Assembly: GCA_945643635.1 (NCBI GenBank)
Contig: CALZFC010000253.1
Span: forward strand, 195,001-259,000
Length of the DNA stretch: 64,000 nucleotides
Direction of reading: 5' to 3'
Origin: Allodiplogaster sudhausi
Taxonomy: Eukaryota > Nematoda > Chromadorea > Rhabditida > Diplogasteridae
This document shows, piece by piece, positions 25,974 to 37,883 of this stretch. The position numbers and the translations under genes are program-made. The notes beneath the pieces are model-generated. The model saw only the letters and a program-made list of their open reading frames with translations. It was not told where the DNA came from and searched no databases. The first letter of the stretch is position 1. Each line of letters begins with the position of its first letter.

Positions 25974-26255
25974 AAGGGAACCATGAATCGGTTGACAATA
26001 TGACGGAGCTGCCAATAATTGATTCATTCTTGATTAAAGGCACTCGGGACGGGTGGATGGTTGTCGAGTGTTCTCTCTTGGATTTGGGGGGCATCAAATA
26101 ACTTATTCTCGAGGGGGATCACTGAGGTTGATTGTTTCTTGTAGTGCTTCATTTGAGTGTGCGAGTTGGAGGCCGTGTATATTTGGTGAGAGATGGTGAT
26201 GCGATGAGTGAGGAGAAGACGCGACTAATGTCTTCTCCACTTCTTGTGTCCTCTC

Positions 26256-27599
26256 TCACTCCTCGTCTTCCTCTCCCTCTCCGTCCTCTTCTCCCTCTCC
26301 CTCGCCCTCTTCCTCTCCGTCCTCTTCTCCCTCTCCTTCCTCGTCATTTGAGCCCTCTTCCTCATCGTCTTCATCGTCAAGGCCGGCTGCAATTGTCACT
26401 TTGAAGACCTGTTTCTTCTTCATATTATATACTGTAATAAAATTTTATTTTGAACATCAATTTGTCTTTCAAAAGCAGTAATCGCTTCAAGACACATAGT
26501 CTCTTAACATCGTCCCTTATATCAGTCACAGAATTCCATTCTCCTGAATGTGGTATGCGGCTACATCAAAATATCGTCATCGATATCCCAACCCAACTAC
26601 CGTATCCCTCAGTTTTCTTCGCAGGAGCAAGTCGTTCCTCCGTCCTTTCCCCAAGTGCACACTCTTCACTGCTCTCACAACTAGGCTGCTCCCCCTCTAC
26701 TTTTCTTGGCTGTTTGCCAGGCAACCGACATGAGGGACATCTCTGCTTTCAGGCGTCTCTCATTATCATACACTCTCGCTCTCCCTGCATCTCTCTCCTC
26801 TCACCATCTCTGTCTCTCTGCATCCCGTACTCCCTACCCTCATTCTCTTACCATCCATACCTCTCTCTCTCTGCTTCTCATACTCTCTCACCCTGCCAGG
26901 CGCAGCCTTCGCCGGCCGTCAGTGGAATGTGCAGTGTGGCGTGTGTCTCGGGCAAAGGAGGGCTGGCGCCGTGCCAAGCCACGCCCACTGTCTCTTTTCT
27001 TTTTTCTCTCTCTCACCTTCCAACTGACCCTCTTCTTCTCCGCTGCTCTCCTCGTTCTCTTCGGCGTCGCCTTCTCCCTCCTCGTTCTCCTCTTCTCCCT
27101 CGTGTTCCTTGCCCTGCAACGAGGATAGACTTTTTCGGTTTCTCTCCAATCGTCTTTTGCTCTCTCTCTCTCCCCCTTCATTCTCTTTCTCTCTTTCTCT
27201 ATTTCTTTCTCTCTCAAATTATCTTTCTCTCTCCCTTCTCGCTCTCCCTACACCCTAACATCTTCGCTCACTTTACTCGGCACAGCCTCTGATGAGCTGC
27301 TGTCTCGCTATCCTCTCTCACAATCCTCTCCCTTTCTATCGCTCATTACATACTCACTTTATTCCCTCATATCATGCTATACATTGTATTGAAATAAAAA
27401 CTGCTCTGAACATCAAAATATCACAAGTACTAGATACAAGGCCCTCGATAACGCTCTTCTTAGATCCTCATCATCTATTTCATCATTACTATCTATTTGG
27501 AGATAGAGGGGAAATAACAAACGATGTGTCATACTATATTATCACTCTCTTTCTTTCAATCTCTGAGCTTCATTTCATCCGTATCCCTTCCACTTTCGC

Positions 27600-27639
<40 letters not shown>

Positions 27640-27894
27640 CATACCTTGCCATTCTCCTTGTCCAACTTGGCGGCCTTGGTTACCACGACATCATCGTCGT
27701 TCTCGTCGGTCTCCTGAAGAAGTAGTCCGACTTAGTAAATAAAGAGGCCCAAAGCTACAGTAACCCAAGGAATCATAAAGCCTTGAATAATAGTGGTATC
27801 GTACCTTGAGGGCGCGCTTCTCTGCTCTGGCCGGGGCGGCGGCGGGCGCTTCCTCCGTGGCGACGGCGGCGTTCTGGCTCTCTTCAGTGGACAT
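26256..27894 (-). CDS. Prothymosin-like small acidic protein
   Basis: Exon 1 27805-27894 encodes 30 residues (MSTEESQNAAVATEEAP..., ending basic AEKRALK). Exon 2 27645-27713 encodes 23 (ETDENDDDVVVTKAAKLDKE...). Exon 3 starts at 27113 (GKEHEGEEENEEGEGDAEEN). The last coding block, 26256-26408, begins VFKVTIAAGLDDEDDEEEG and then runs Glu/Gly/Asp to the stop. Small size, an Ala/Thr-rich start, scattered Lys and a long Glu/Asp tail resemble prothymosin-alpha, a disordered nuclear histone- and chaperone-related protein. This is inference from composition only, and another acidic nuclear or nucleolar protein is possible. Problem: exon 3 ends in phase 1 at its plausible donors while the last block needs phase 0, so an exon is missing or a boundary is wrong. 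An acceptor-like TTCAG precedes the ATG by about 40 bases. CT repeats fill the introns. Confidence 0.5.
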
Positions 27895-27929
27895 GATTTG
27901 GAGTACTGTAGACGCGGTTGTTGACGGGT

Positions 27930-29780
27930 CCTGAAGGGAAATAGAACCGTTAAGACTTTTGCTATGTATATAATATTTGACGATTAATACTCATGGCGCG
28001 TCAAGATGGTAGAGAAATTGCAAGCTAAAATCGACACGGTTAAAGGGCAAAACCACACGCAACACGGTCTAAAGTGCATCGGGAGAGGAAGGAAAATAGG
28101 AGAGATGAGAGAGAAAGAAGATATAGTGAGAGTTGGAGAGACAGACAGAGCATGTCAGCCTGGGAAAGAAAGGGTGAAAGTCGAAAACAACGCGAACATG
28201 TCACGTAAACAACTCTCCGTGACCAGGGCACCGAGTATGGCTTGATGTCCAAATGATGTGAGGAGCTAGAAGATGCTAATATTTGGTGTCCTATGATGCT
28301 ACCGTACCCTGGAGGAGTGCGTCAAGAACGAGGGAGACATTTCTGATCAGTGGTCTGGCCCGAGTCGTGGCCGGGGCGGCAGCAGTTGGGTGGTGGGGGA
28401 CGAGTCAGTCACATAGTCTCTCTGCGCCTTCTCTCTGGGAGGGGAGAAGAGGAGGGGGGAGTGGAAGAGAAGGAAGGCGGGCAGCCGACGCATTCAGATT
28501 ACGCGCCAAGACAGAGAAGCAGACGGAGCCAGCGAGAGAGTGTGCAAGAGTGAGAGGGCGAGACGGCGAAACAGCAGACGAGAGAGTTGGGGCTGGAGGC
28601 GGGGCTTGGCAACGAGCCAAGACTGCCCGCGGGGAGAAGGGGCTTCTTCTTTTTCTTCTGCTCTCCTTCCTGCTGTCGTCGATGCAGCTGGCCGAGTCTC
28701 CACGTCCGGCGATGGGGCGGGCAGGAGAAGAACAAGGAGAGCAAGGAGGAGGAGCTGGCCGAGAGAGTGAGATGGAAGGAGAGAGGGAGAGGTGGCTAGA
28801 GGAGAGGACGAGAGTGTGGCAGAAGAGGAGAGGGCGAGGTGGTAAGAGAACAGTGGGAGAGAGTGGGCAGAACAGGAGAGGCAATGGAAGGTAGAGGGAA
28901 TGAGAGAGTGACAAGGACCATGCTGGTAAGAGGGTCAGAGTGGTCTTTGCTTCAACAACACTACTTACAACTGGAGACGCAGACAGTGAGATTGAGCACA
29001 GAGTAACTCGTAGAGAGTGCGCCCGAGTCAGAGACGAAGACATATCAGAGAATAGGGAGAAAGAGTGTTTTAGAGCGGGAAGACACGTCGTTGAGTAGAG
29101 ATTACATTAGAGCGAGAGGGTCGAAGAAGAGGAAAAGAGGGCGGAGCCTGTCACTGAAGGAAGATAAGGGAGTGTAGGCAAAGTAGAGAGAGTGCGAGAG
29201 GGAGGTGACAAGGGTGAATGCGAAATGAGGAGTGCTCGGAGATGGAAGATGAGAGAGTGAGGGTGGGGAAGAGAGTAGCAGAGAAGCAGAGTAAAAGCTT
29301 GAAGGGAGTATGGCCTGGCCCGCTCTTCGAGGGTGTATTGGCTGTGGCGGCCGGCCGATTGGTGGGCGGCTGCTGTTGCTGCCGTTGATGGTTGGGTGGA
29401 GGAAGAGAGAGAGAGAGAGAGAGAGAGAGAAAGTGTGAGGTGGAGAGAGTGGGTTCGAGGGAGAGAGGGTTTAGGAAGAGAGAAAGAGAGAAAGGAAGGA
29501 ATGGAGAGAGAGAGAGAAATAGTGAGGAGAGAAAGTGAAGGGGAGAGATGGGATGGGAGAGAATAAAAACATGAGTAAGAATCTACTTGTTATCGTGGAT
29601 GCGAAGAGGAAAGGAATTGTGAGAGAGTGAGCCAGAAGGAGGGCGAATAAAAGGGGGAAAAGACAGTCAGAGAGGAAGTAATAGTGAACAGAACCACGAG
29701 TATCTGTGGAGAGTAATGGTAAAAGTCAGGGATCAGCATCCAAAGACAGAGAGAGGGTGAGAGCGAGAGAGAGAGAGAGC

Positions 29781-29811
<31 letters not shown>

Positions 29812-29825
29812 CGAGAGAGAGAGAA

Positions 29826-29859
<34 letters not shown>

Positions 29860-32800
29860 TAGATTGAGAGGGACCGAGAGAGAGAGAAGAAAGATGGACG
29901 GATCACTGAGGCTGACCTCTACCTCTTGTCAAGGGTCCCGTGGAAGACCAGAGACGAATTGGAAGCAGAATGAATATGGTGTGTAGAAGAGGAGTCCGTT
30001 GTAGAATGGCTTTTGCCACTGCTGCAGATGGCACAGCTGCGAGTGGCAGACAGTGGAGAGTAAGCAAGCATCAAACTTATAGAGCCCCTATGGAACGCCC
30101 CAGTAGAAGTTTACCGCCAAAGAGTGAGAGAGAGAGAGAGAGAGGTGGTGAGGCCTCTCTGAGTTGACCTGGGAGATGATGAGAATAGGGCTGCCGGGGC
30201 ACGAGTCTAGACGGGGAGAAAGAGAGAGAGATTGGATGTTCTCGAAGAATTAAATTTGCTGACATGGACTAGCAACATAGAAAGAATTGCTGGGATTGAT
30301 GACATGACAACCAGAGTCATTAGAGCGGAACGAGGGTGTAGGGTCATAGTATTGAGAGAGAGACAGAGACAGAGAGAAAGACACAGAGAGAGGAAAGCAT
30401 GCGTTCTCTACTGTCTTTTCATTTTGCTTGTAAGCTCGAGAGTATTTGTACATACCACCACAAGGAGAACAGAAAGACGAAGAAACAACAAGAGGAGGAA
30501 GATTGCAAGAGTTCAAGAGAAAATAGATATAAAGGGGAACAGGGAGATCGTGTGCTTTTTCCCTACGTCACGAGAAAGAGCGGGAGAGAGAGAAAGAGAA
30601 TGAAAATAGAAGAGAAAGGGGGAGATGAAGGAGTGAGGGGCAGTGGAGGGAGGGTGAGACAGAGAAAATGAGCGGGAAATGAAGAAATATCATGAGAGGA
30701 GTAGAAGAGACGGGAAGAGAGATGGTGAGAGATGGTATACCGTAGGAGATTCCAAAGCTAAAATAAGAGTTGATTAGGGAAACATTTTTCAACCCTTTGA
30801 GGCGGAAAACTATGAGTTTAGGCGAATTCGAAAATACTATGCAAATCATCACCAAAGATGAACAGTATACCTATACTACTTGCGATTTTTAAAAGAAAAA
30901 AATCCATTAAATGCCAGATGAAAAACCCACATATCTCTAGATGAAAAAGTATCGGCCACTGGCTGTGAATATAAATACTATTTTCCCCCATAACCCAAAT
31001 AAAGTCAGACAAAATGCATGTAGTTACCTTAACTTCTCTCATATATTTTTTCTATACTAAGAAATCCAAAATGTAATAACTAATAAAGACTTCAACCGAC
31101 TCCTCCAATCGCTTCACGTAATTTCCTCGTTCAAAATGAGCCGACTACCGTATGCCGGAATTGCATGTGTAAGCAGGCGGACTGGAAAAATGGACGCATT
31201 GAAGGGGCCTGTGTAGGAAAGGAGGGAAGGAAAGGGTGGAGGGTAGAGGGAAGGCGGGCCGGGGCCGTGGAATCGATGTATCGAAGAGAAGAGATGGAAA
31301 GGGAGGAAGGGGGGGGGCAGAATGCAGCAACACGAGAAGGGGGAAGAAGGGAGGCTGATGGGTCTTGCGAGAGGGAAGGGGAGACTGGGCAGCTGTACAA
31401 TTGGCCAAGAGAGGACAAGACGAAGACGGAGACAGATAGAGGGGAGAGATTATGGTAGACAGGCGAGAAAGGGAGTGAGAGAGTGCGGAGAGCGAAGAGA
31501 GCCAAGCGATGAGAGACGAGCAGAGAAAGTTGCGAGAGAACATGCGACAATGAGAGACACGAGAGGTGCGCAGACTGTTCGAGAAGAGAGGGGATATTTT
31601 CTATCGAGAAAGGACGACTGAGGTGGACAGTGCGGCCCTCAAAGCGCTCGACGCTGAAGAGCAGCTCTCTCACGCAAATGGGACAGGGTGAGAGACTACG
31701 GTAAGGTAGGAGAGTCCAGGTGGTGAGAGAAGAGAGGGAGAGAGAGATAGGAGATGAGAGAACAGAGACTAACAGACAGGGGTGAGAGACTGTGTCATGG
31801 CAAGAGAGCCTGGTTTAGGGCGTAGAGACAAGCAAAGGCAGAGATGCAGTGAGAGATGCATCCATAACAGAGATAAGAGGAAGACGCAGAGCAGCCATAG
31901 CTTTGACGAGAGATACAGTAAACCAGAGAGAAAGAGACAGAGACGCTCTGTGCGAATGGGCCGCTCTTTTCCTTGCTTCCACCAGAGACCTTCACGCAGC
32001 TCTGACTAGTGATGCGAGAAGAGAGTGCGTGTCTAATTGAGAGACGCAGATATAGGGAGAATTCGTCAGCTTGGTAGAGCGTATTGGTAGCGGAGACGCA
32101 GACAACGAGAGAGCATGCATCTAGAGACTACGGATAGCCGAGAAAGCATCCTTTTCTCTCTCAGAGAAAGGACTATTATTCGGCAGAATTGTAGCCATGA
32201 AGAGTAGCTGTTAGAGAAAAGAAATATCAAGGTTACGGTAGAGACCGAGAGAGTTCGAGCAACGTAGATAGACAACTCCTCTGCGAGAGCATAGCTCATT
32301 CGCTCCACTCTGCGCTCTCTCCCAAGTCCATGCTCTTTCGTTCTTGAGCACTTTCTCTATCCTCCATGTCTAGATAGCTCATCCCTTGGAGAGAGTCCAG
32401 AGATGCGAGAGAAGGACGGGGATGAATGGCTTGGTTGGCTGTATAGGACGGCCGGGGAAGAAGGGGGCCGTTGCTGCTTCGCAAGAGAAGGACACAACCG
32501 CGACGCGTGAGCGCACGTGTCTCGTTCCTCTTGGCTCTCGCCTGTTCAATCAATCATCGGCAATAGTGAGAGGCACCGATAGCAGAGCCAAGTGCCAGCA
32601 GAGTTGGATGGGGAGAAGCAGTCAGATTGGACAGGAGAAAGAGAGAGATAAAGGGAGAGTGAGTAAGAGTGTGGTGATCCAGGAGAGTGCAGAGGGAACT
32701 TGAGAGATCAAAAGAAAGGGCATAATGGGGCCACATATCAGGCAATGCCTGCCCACCTCCCTGAATAAGCCACGGGTCATCACGACCCAAGTAGAAGTTT

Positions 32801-33895
32801 TAAGACGAAAAAAGGAAGAGGACAGAGAACTATAATTAAGGGATAGCGGAAGAAGAATAAGTCCGCAATCACAAGATTAAAGTGCATTATCCAAAGTATC
32901 CATTTCCCATTCTCGATGTTGAATACACTCTGCCCCTGATAACACCATTAAAACCCTGTTTTCTTGTCGTCCTTATAAAATTGTACATGTTCTGCCCCAG
33001 TTGTGCAGGAGGCTAAACATATTCCCATGTCATCCACTAAACCCCATTCCTGGCATCTGCTTGATTGCTGCTGACTGAGTGAACGACAATAACAAATGTG
33101 TTGGAGCAGCCAGGGAAAGCACTCAGGACCCTCTCTCTTGCACAGAGTGAATTGAGGTCGAGCGAGGCCTAGTGAGATCGGAGAGGTCGCTCCACTGGAA
33201 GGGGCTAAGCCGACCCGGTTTCTTCTCCTCTTCTTCACCCTCCTACGCCCCTCCCCATCGGGATGGCTACCTTTCTGCAGCGCAGCTAGTCATTCTCCTT
33301 TCGCGCCAAATAGGCCCTTTTGAATACATGCTGCTTTTCTTCTCTTTTCTCTCTCCACTCTCTCGGCGCAATACATCGTTGGACTCTCCCGATGCGCTAT
33401 CCTCTCTCTCTCTCGTGCTCCCCAGCTATTCTCTCCATCCCAACACTCGCACCTCTCACGACCTCTCTCGAACTGGGTGGGTCAATCTCCCGCAAGTCAC
33501 TATTCAAGCAAGTGCAAGGCAATACTCGACAACGTGAGCCTTTTTCAAAGGGCAAGAGGTGAAAACAGATATGTTAAACAGAATATTAACTGGCAATAGT
33601 AAGAAAATAACAGAATTAATCACTTAATATAACTTTTTAATTTGCATTCCATGAGACAGAAAAAAACAGAAATCAACATAGTAAGGCAACAAGGAATAAC
33701 AACGGGTAACATAACATGTAAAATACCAATGCAACTGCATTGCATTCGGGCTCTGAGCATCTTATTTGCAACTATGGGGACCGCTTAGAAAAGAAAGTTT
33801 TGATATCCCTTCTTATCATTTATATACGCATACAGGATGACCTCAGAACAGAAAGGGAGAATGGATCGACGAAATATCTTCTACCGTTTCGTCTT
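27930..33895. other. Gene-poor, purine-rich block between the acidic-protein gene and SURF6
   Basis: About 6 kb with strong plus-strand purine bias (GA, GGA, GAAGA), notably 28440-29330, 29403-29560, 29750-29890 and 30600-30660, plus a shorter CT-rich part at 33200-33480. Long open frames on both strands (for example 28283-28894 and 28405-29043) overlap one another and are low-complexity. Some unique sequence remains at 30720-31130 and 32700-33180, but no splice-bounded coding block or RNA gene was recognised. Confidence 0.65.
29750..29870. repeat. GA microsatellite
   Basis: (GA)n interrupted by GAGC and GAAAG steps, about 120 bases, in the gene-poor block. Confidence 0.9.
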
Positions 33896-34398
33896 CTACA
33901 GCATGCGACCCTTCTTTCGCAGTCTTTCCTTCTGCTTTTTCACCTGAAAGCAACCAAAGAGGATGAATCCATCATGACATCTACTTCGGTGAACATTGTC
34001 AACTTTTGAAATCAGCCAAGATCCTTTGAAAGAGAAGGCTTTCTTACCTTAGCCTCGCGCCTTGCCTTGATGTTAGCCTCTCGTTTGTCTTGTCTCTTCT
34101 CCTGCTCCTTCTTCACCCGCTCTCCTCTCTCCTCCCATTTACTCGCTCGCTTCTCCTTCAGCTTCTCCTTACGTTTCGCACCTCGCTTCAGTAAGTCGAT
34201 GTTGTCCTGTCACAAAGATAAGTTTTTCTTATAGAATGACTAGCATATGTTTGCGTACCACTTTCATTTACAGAAAAAGGAGAACGAGAATATATTAATA
34301 GGTACTTGAAGTAGAGCGAAAACCAAACAGCAAAGAACGCGAAGAAGAATATGCTGTGAGAAAGCAAGCGAAATGGAAAAAATTAAGAGAGAGAGAGA

Positions 34399-34436
<38 letters not shown>

Positions 34437-37173
34437 GAGAGAGCTTGAAAGGGAAATAAATTATAATTACAAGTATTATATATACTGAAACATTTGAAGG
34501 AATGTTACGCCCCTTACTAACCTTCACTTTCTTGCCTTCCGCCATAGCAAGCGCCTTGTTCCACTTGATTCCCTCTTCAATCTTCTCCGCCTTTTCGGGA
34601 TTCGATTCACTGTAATGATGCGAAGGTGTCAAACAGCAGACTCAATTTCGTTTCACCCCTTTACGGTATATTATCTGCATGTTCTCAAGTTGATGACACT
34701 ACTACTTTCTCTTAGTGACAAGCCAAGATGTTGTAGACCCACCGAATTTTGCCAAGACGCTCTTCCCGCTTCTGCGCCTTCTCTAGCAGACGATTGTAGT
34801 CTTTTCCGGTGAACTTATCTCGCTTCTCCTTCTTCGACAACTAAACCGTCAATTTGCATCACTGAATGTGAATTATTTTCGTACTCACGCGAAAACAAAA
34901 ATCTTCTCTTTTGGAGCCTGGATGTGGGAGTTAAATCTGTCATCAAACCTTCTTCGGATCGTCGCGGACGATGAAATCAAACTTGGAGTAGACAATCTTG
35001 CCGTCGTCAGTTTTTGGAGGCTGCGAATCCACTTTCACTTCCATTTTCGACGGCTTCTGCTCTCTGAAAGATAACATTTGTATTAATATGCTTTTAGTCC
35101 TATACCTCAGTCTCGGTTTCAAAGTTCTTTCGCTACCTCCATTTCTGTTATCCGTTCCACAGTCTCTCTCACTCCCTTCTCTCCTCTCCACATCTCCCTT
35201 TCTCTGCCCTCCACATCTCATCTCCCCCTCCACTATTTCACTGACTGCTTCGCTTCCGAAGTGCCCTTCTTCTCCTCTGCTTTTCTTTGCTTCATCTTCA
35301 TCTTACTCAGCCGCCTCTTCGTCTTTCTCTGTTCTTCAAATTCGGTGACACTTTTCTTGCCACGTCGAGTCGCTAAAGCACGAAATGTCCATTAACTGTT
35401 AACTTTAATATTTCACAATGATTACTGCAAAGGTATAAATACCCATTAATTAAAGAATGCGATCAAGTGGCTTTGCTCTAGACGAAGCCTGACGACACAC
35501 ACTAATCAATGCTATAATGCAAAGCTATTTCGAAAAATACAAAATCGGCCAAAACTAACAAAGATGGACATACCTTTCATGAGTTCAATCTTCTGCTGTA
35601 GACGTTGCATGGCAATCTTGCGACCTTCAAGCGGGTCTAACTTAGAGAAGTCGACCGGGTCCTATGATTGAGATTAGTTCGTGAAATACTCTTACAGAAA
35701 AGTGAACAAATCTAACTGTAAGACCATGTCACATTTATAATCTCTAACGTTAAAAAATGCAAAATTAAAAGAAGGAATCATAAAAAATCGAACTAGTTTC
35801 GGCTTCTTGGCAGCTTCTCCATTGGAACTCTCGCTCGTGCTTCTCTGTCTCTTCGTCTTGAGAGTGATGGCAGGAGGGAGAATGGCAGCGGCCACAGATG
35901 TCGAGGAGGACGACGGTCTTCAAAAGTATGATAATTATGAATAAAACAAGACCAAATGATAATAAAGCGTGCCAATCATTTCCCAACAATTCATGAAAAC
36001 AAATTCGTAATACAAGTATGGACGTTTCCCCCCCCCTGACTAAACCACGTGCAAACCAGATTATATAATTTTTCGAAGTCATATATTTACAAGCAATAAG
36101 CAATGGCCTAGATCTGCGAAAAAGATTCAAAAAAGAAAGAACAAAAACATTATTCCTCTTAAATTTGCAAGCATATTTCAATTACAACTAATTTTAAAGA
36201 AGAAAAGAAATACAAACCTAATGTCGCCCTGCTCCATGAACTCCTCCTCATCGCTACTCGCTCCATCTTCCTCTTCCCCTCCATCCACTTTCTTGTCTAG
36301 ATTGATCTCATTCTGATCTGACTGATTAGTCGTCTCGTTCTTCTTCTTATCTGGCTTCTCCTTCTTATTCTCCACCATCTTCTCTGTCTTCTGCTTGACA
36401 TCACCGTTTGCCGAGCTCTTCTTTTCTTGGTTCTTCTTATTTTGTTGATTCTCCTTGTTAGCCTCAGCCCTTGCCTAAAAATGACTCCAGGAATGTTTCT
36501 TCAGTAAACAAAAATAAATCCCTAAATTCATGCAGATGCAGCTTCCACAGTGGAACAAAATGGTTAGAGCCAATATTCTGTGTAAGACCGTTTTGAAAAG
36601 GCTCTTCAAATAGAATGGAAAGAAGGATAAATAACCTGTTTCTTGGTGGGTTTGGCCTGGCCGAGGACACTGCCCCCCTTGAGCCATTCCAGAACTTCTC
36701 CAACCGAATCGCAGACTCCACCGAGGCCACGCGCAATGCGCTGCTTGCTACCCTTCGACAACGCCTTCTTCTCCGCTTAATTACTCTTTTTTTTATGACA
36801 AAGTATTATTTTTATATAATTACTGTAGGACAAGCACACTTGATCTACGGCTTGATCCCAATTAAAACCCACAACCTCCTCCCCCCACAACCTTTGCTGA
36901 GTTTCTGGTTGACGATGCGGTGCTTTCTCTGTCGCAGCTTCTCATGGACGTCTTCATCGAAGCCCCAATTGGCTACCGGAATTAGACTGCACACGTCCAG
37001 GATGCGTCTGCAAAACATGACATTTCTTTTGAAACGCAATATATTAATCACTGGTAAAGGGATCTACAATACCCACTTTATATAAAAACTCGCACTAACT
37101 TGTCCGTAGCCGTTATATTCGAGCTGAGTGAGTCATCTTGGGGCGGAAGCTCAGCTTCTGGAGCTGGCGCCAT
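33896..37173 (-). CDS. SURF6: Surfeit locus protein 6 (SURF6/Rrp14) homologue
   Basis: Nucleolar basic protein of ribosome biogenesis (yeast Rrp14). The start ATG is at 37173 (MAPAPEAELPPQDD). Exons splice in consistent phase: DKRILDVCSLIPVANWGFDE (about 36890-37010, the N-terminal conserved part), EKKALSKGSKQRIARGLGG, a Lys/Glu-rich linker (36210-36478), TLKTKRQRSTSESS, DPLEGRKIAMQRLQQKIELM (near 35610, like human LDVLRQRLHEKIQ), TRRGKKSVTEFEEQ, then the SURF6 domain: SKKEKRDKFTGKDYNRLLEK (near 34800; human GRNYKQLLERLQAR), KIEEGIKWNKALAMAEGKKV (34540-34610; human AKMKWTNLLYKAEGVKI), LLKRGAKRKEKLKEKRASKW (34140-34200) and the last exon ending KKQKERLRKKGRML before the stop at 33896 (human RARKKGRIL). 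An acceptor-like TTTCGTAG lies five bases before the ATG. Domain order and length fit the family. Confidence 0.92.
34382..34443. repeat. GA microsatellite in a SURF6 intron
   Basis: About 60 bases of (GA)n with one GGGAAA break, in the intron between the exons ending KKVK and starting DNIDLLKRG. Confidence 0.92.
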
Positions 37174-37883
37174 TTCTCCTACGAAAAATGGTTCGTCAAT
37201 GGGATCGGATGCTCCGACGTTAAACGTTTTTTCAACCAACACAAATATGTTCTGTGGTAAAGAACCACAACTCAACAAAGTGAGAATCGCATAGCAGTAT
37301 TCTTTACATCCAATACGAGAAAATTTAGTGTTGAAAACCGAAACTAGACTGCGCTATCCTATCAACCAACAAGTCTGTCCGCTAAATGTACTGCGCAGTA
37401 TGCGCAAATACAACACACACTTGAGTCGAACCCGAAGTCTGACGAATAAGCAAAATGGTCACTAAAAGAATCAATGGAATAAAAGATAACAAGGCCTAGA
37501 ATGTAGAAACAGAATTATATATTCTTTACTTCCTAATGCACAACATGTCGAGATCCTCATCTCTCACGATCCGCCTTCGCTAGTTCTCACTAAAAAGGCT
37601 ACCAATCAAAGCACTTTCAGTGCCAGGAATAATAGTAGCCAAAGTTAAACATGCTAACTGGCGATTCTGTTAACATGAAAGTTTAAAGCATAAAAGAATA
37701 AATTATATAATTTCACTTGAAAACGGGGAGAAAACAAAAGCATCTTAAATATCCTTGAATCAAGGAATCGATTAATCGCTAGGAAATAAAAAGCAAAAAG
37801 CTACTGAACTATCTGTCATTGCGACATAGGCGGGTTAGCTAATAACTGCGCCCTTCCGAGGAATCCTCATAGCCTCAGCTTTG
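37174..37883. other. Spacer between SURF6 start and mitoguardin stop
   Basis: About 0.7 kb of unique, moderately AT-rich sequence. It should hold the SURF6 promoter and the mitoguardin 3' UTR. No coding block, repeat or RNA gene was seen. Confidence 0.6.

Larger units (their letters stand above)
19200..26255. other. Gene-poor block rich in GA/CT repeats
   Basis: No supportable gene was seen on either strand. The block holds many (GA)n or (CT)n tracts, including 19736-19772, 20780-20850, 21084-21124, 21862-21892, 22255-22300, 22912-23012, 23796-23833 and the 400-base purine block 23985-24386. There is a G homopolymer near 21975-21987 and a GTGT run near 24100. The long open frames here translate to Ser/Leu or Arg/Glu runs, typical of simple repeats. 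Unique AT-rich stretches between the tracts (for example 19320-19640 and 22390-22890) show no splice-bounded coding blocks that I can recognise. Confidence 0.7.

Noticed and set aside
26132..27292. Plus-strand open frames of 90-280 codons rich in Leu/Pro/Ser
   Set aside because: Antisense to the acidic-protein exons and CT-repeat introns; the Glu codons on the other strand explain them.
28283..29043. Long open frames on both strands (203 and 212 codons)
   Set aside because: They overlap each other in purine-rich simple sequence. Composition (Arg/Glu/Gly or Ser/Leu) and lack of splice context point to repeat artefacts.
32948..33238. 96-codon minus-strand frame (MKKRRRNRVGLAPSS...)
   Set aside because: No splice context, family feature or sensible composition; likely chance in unique intergenic sequence.
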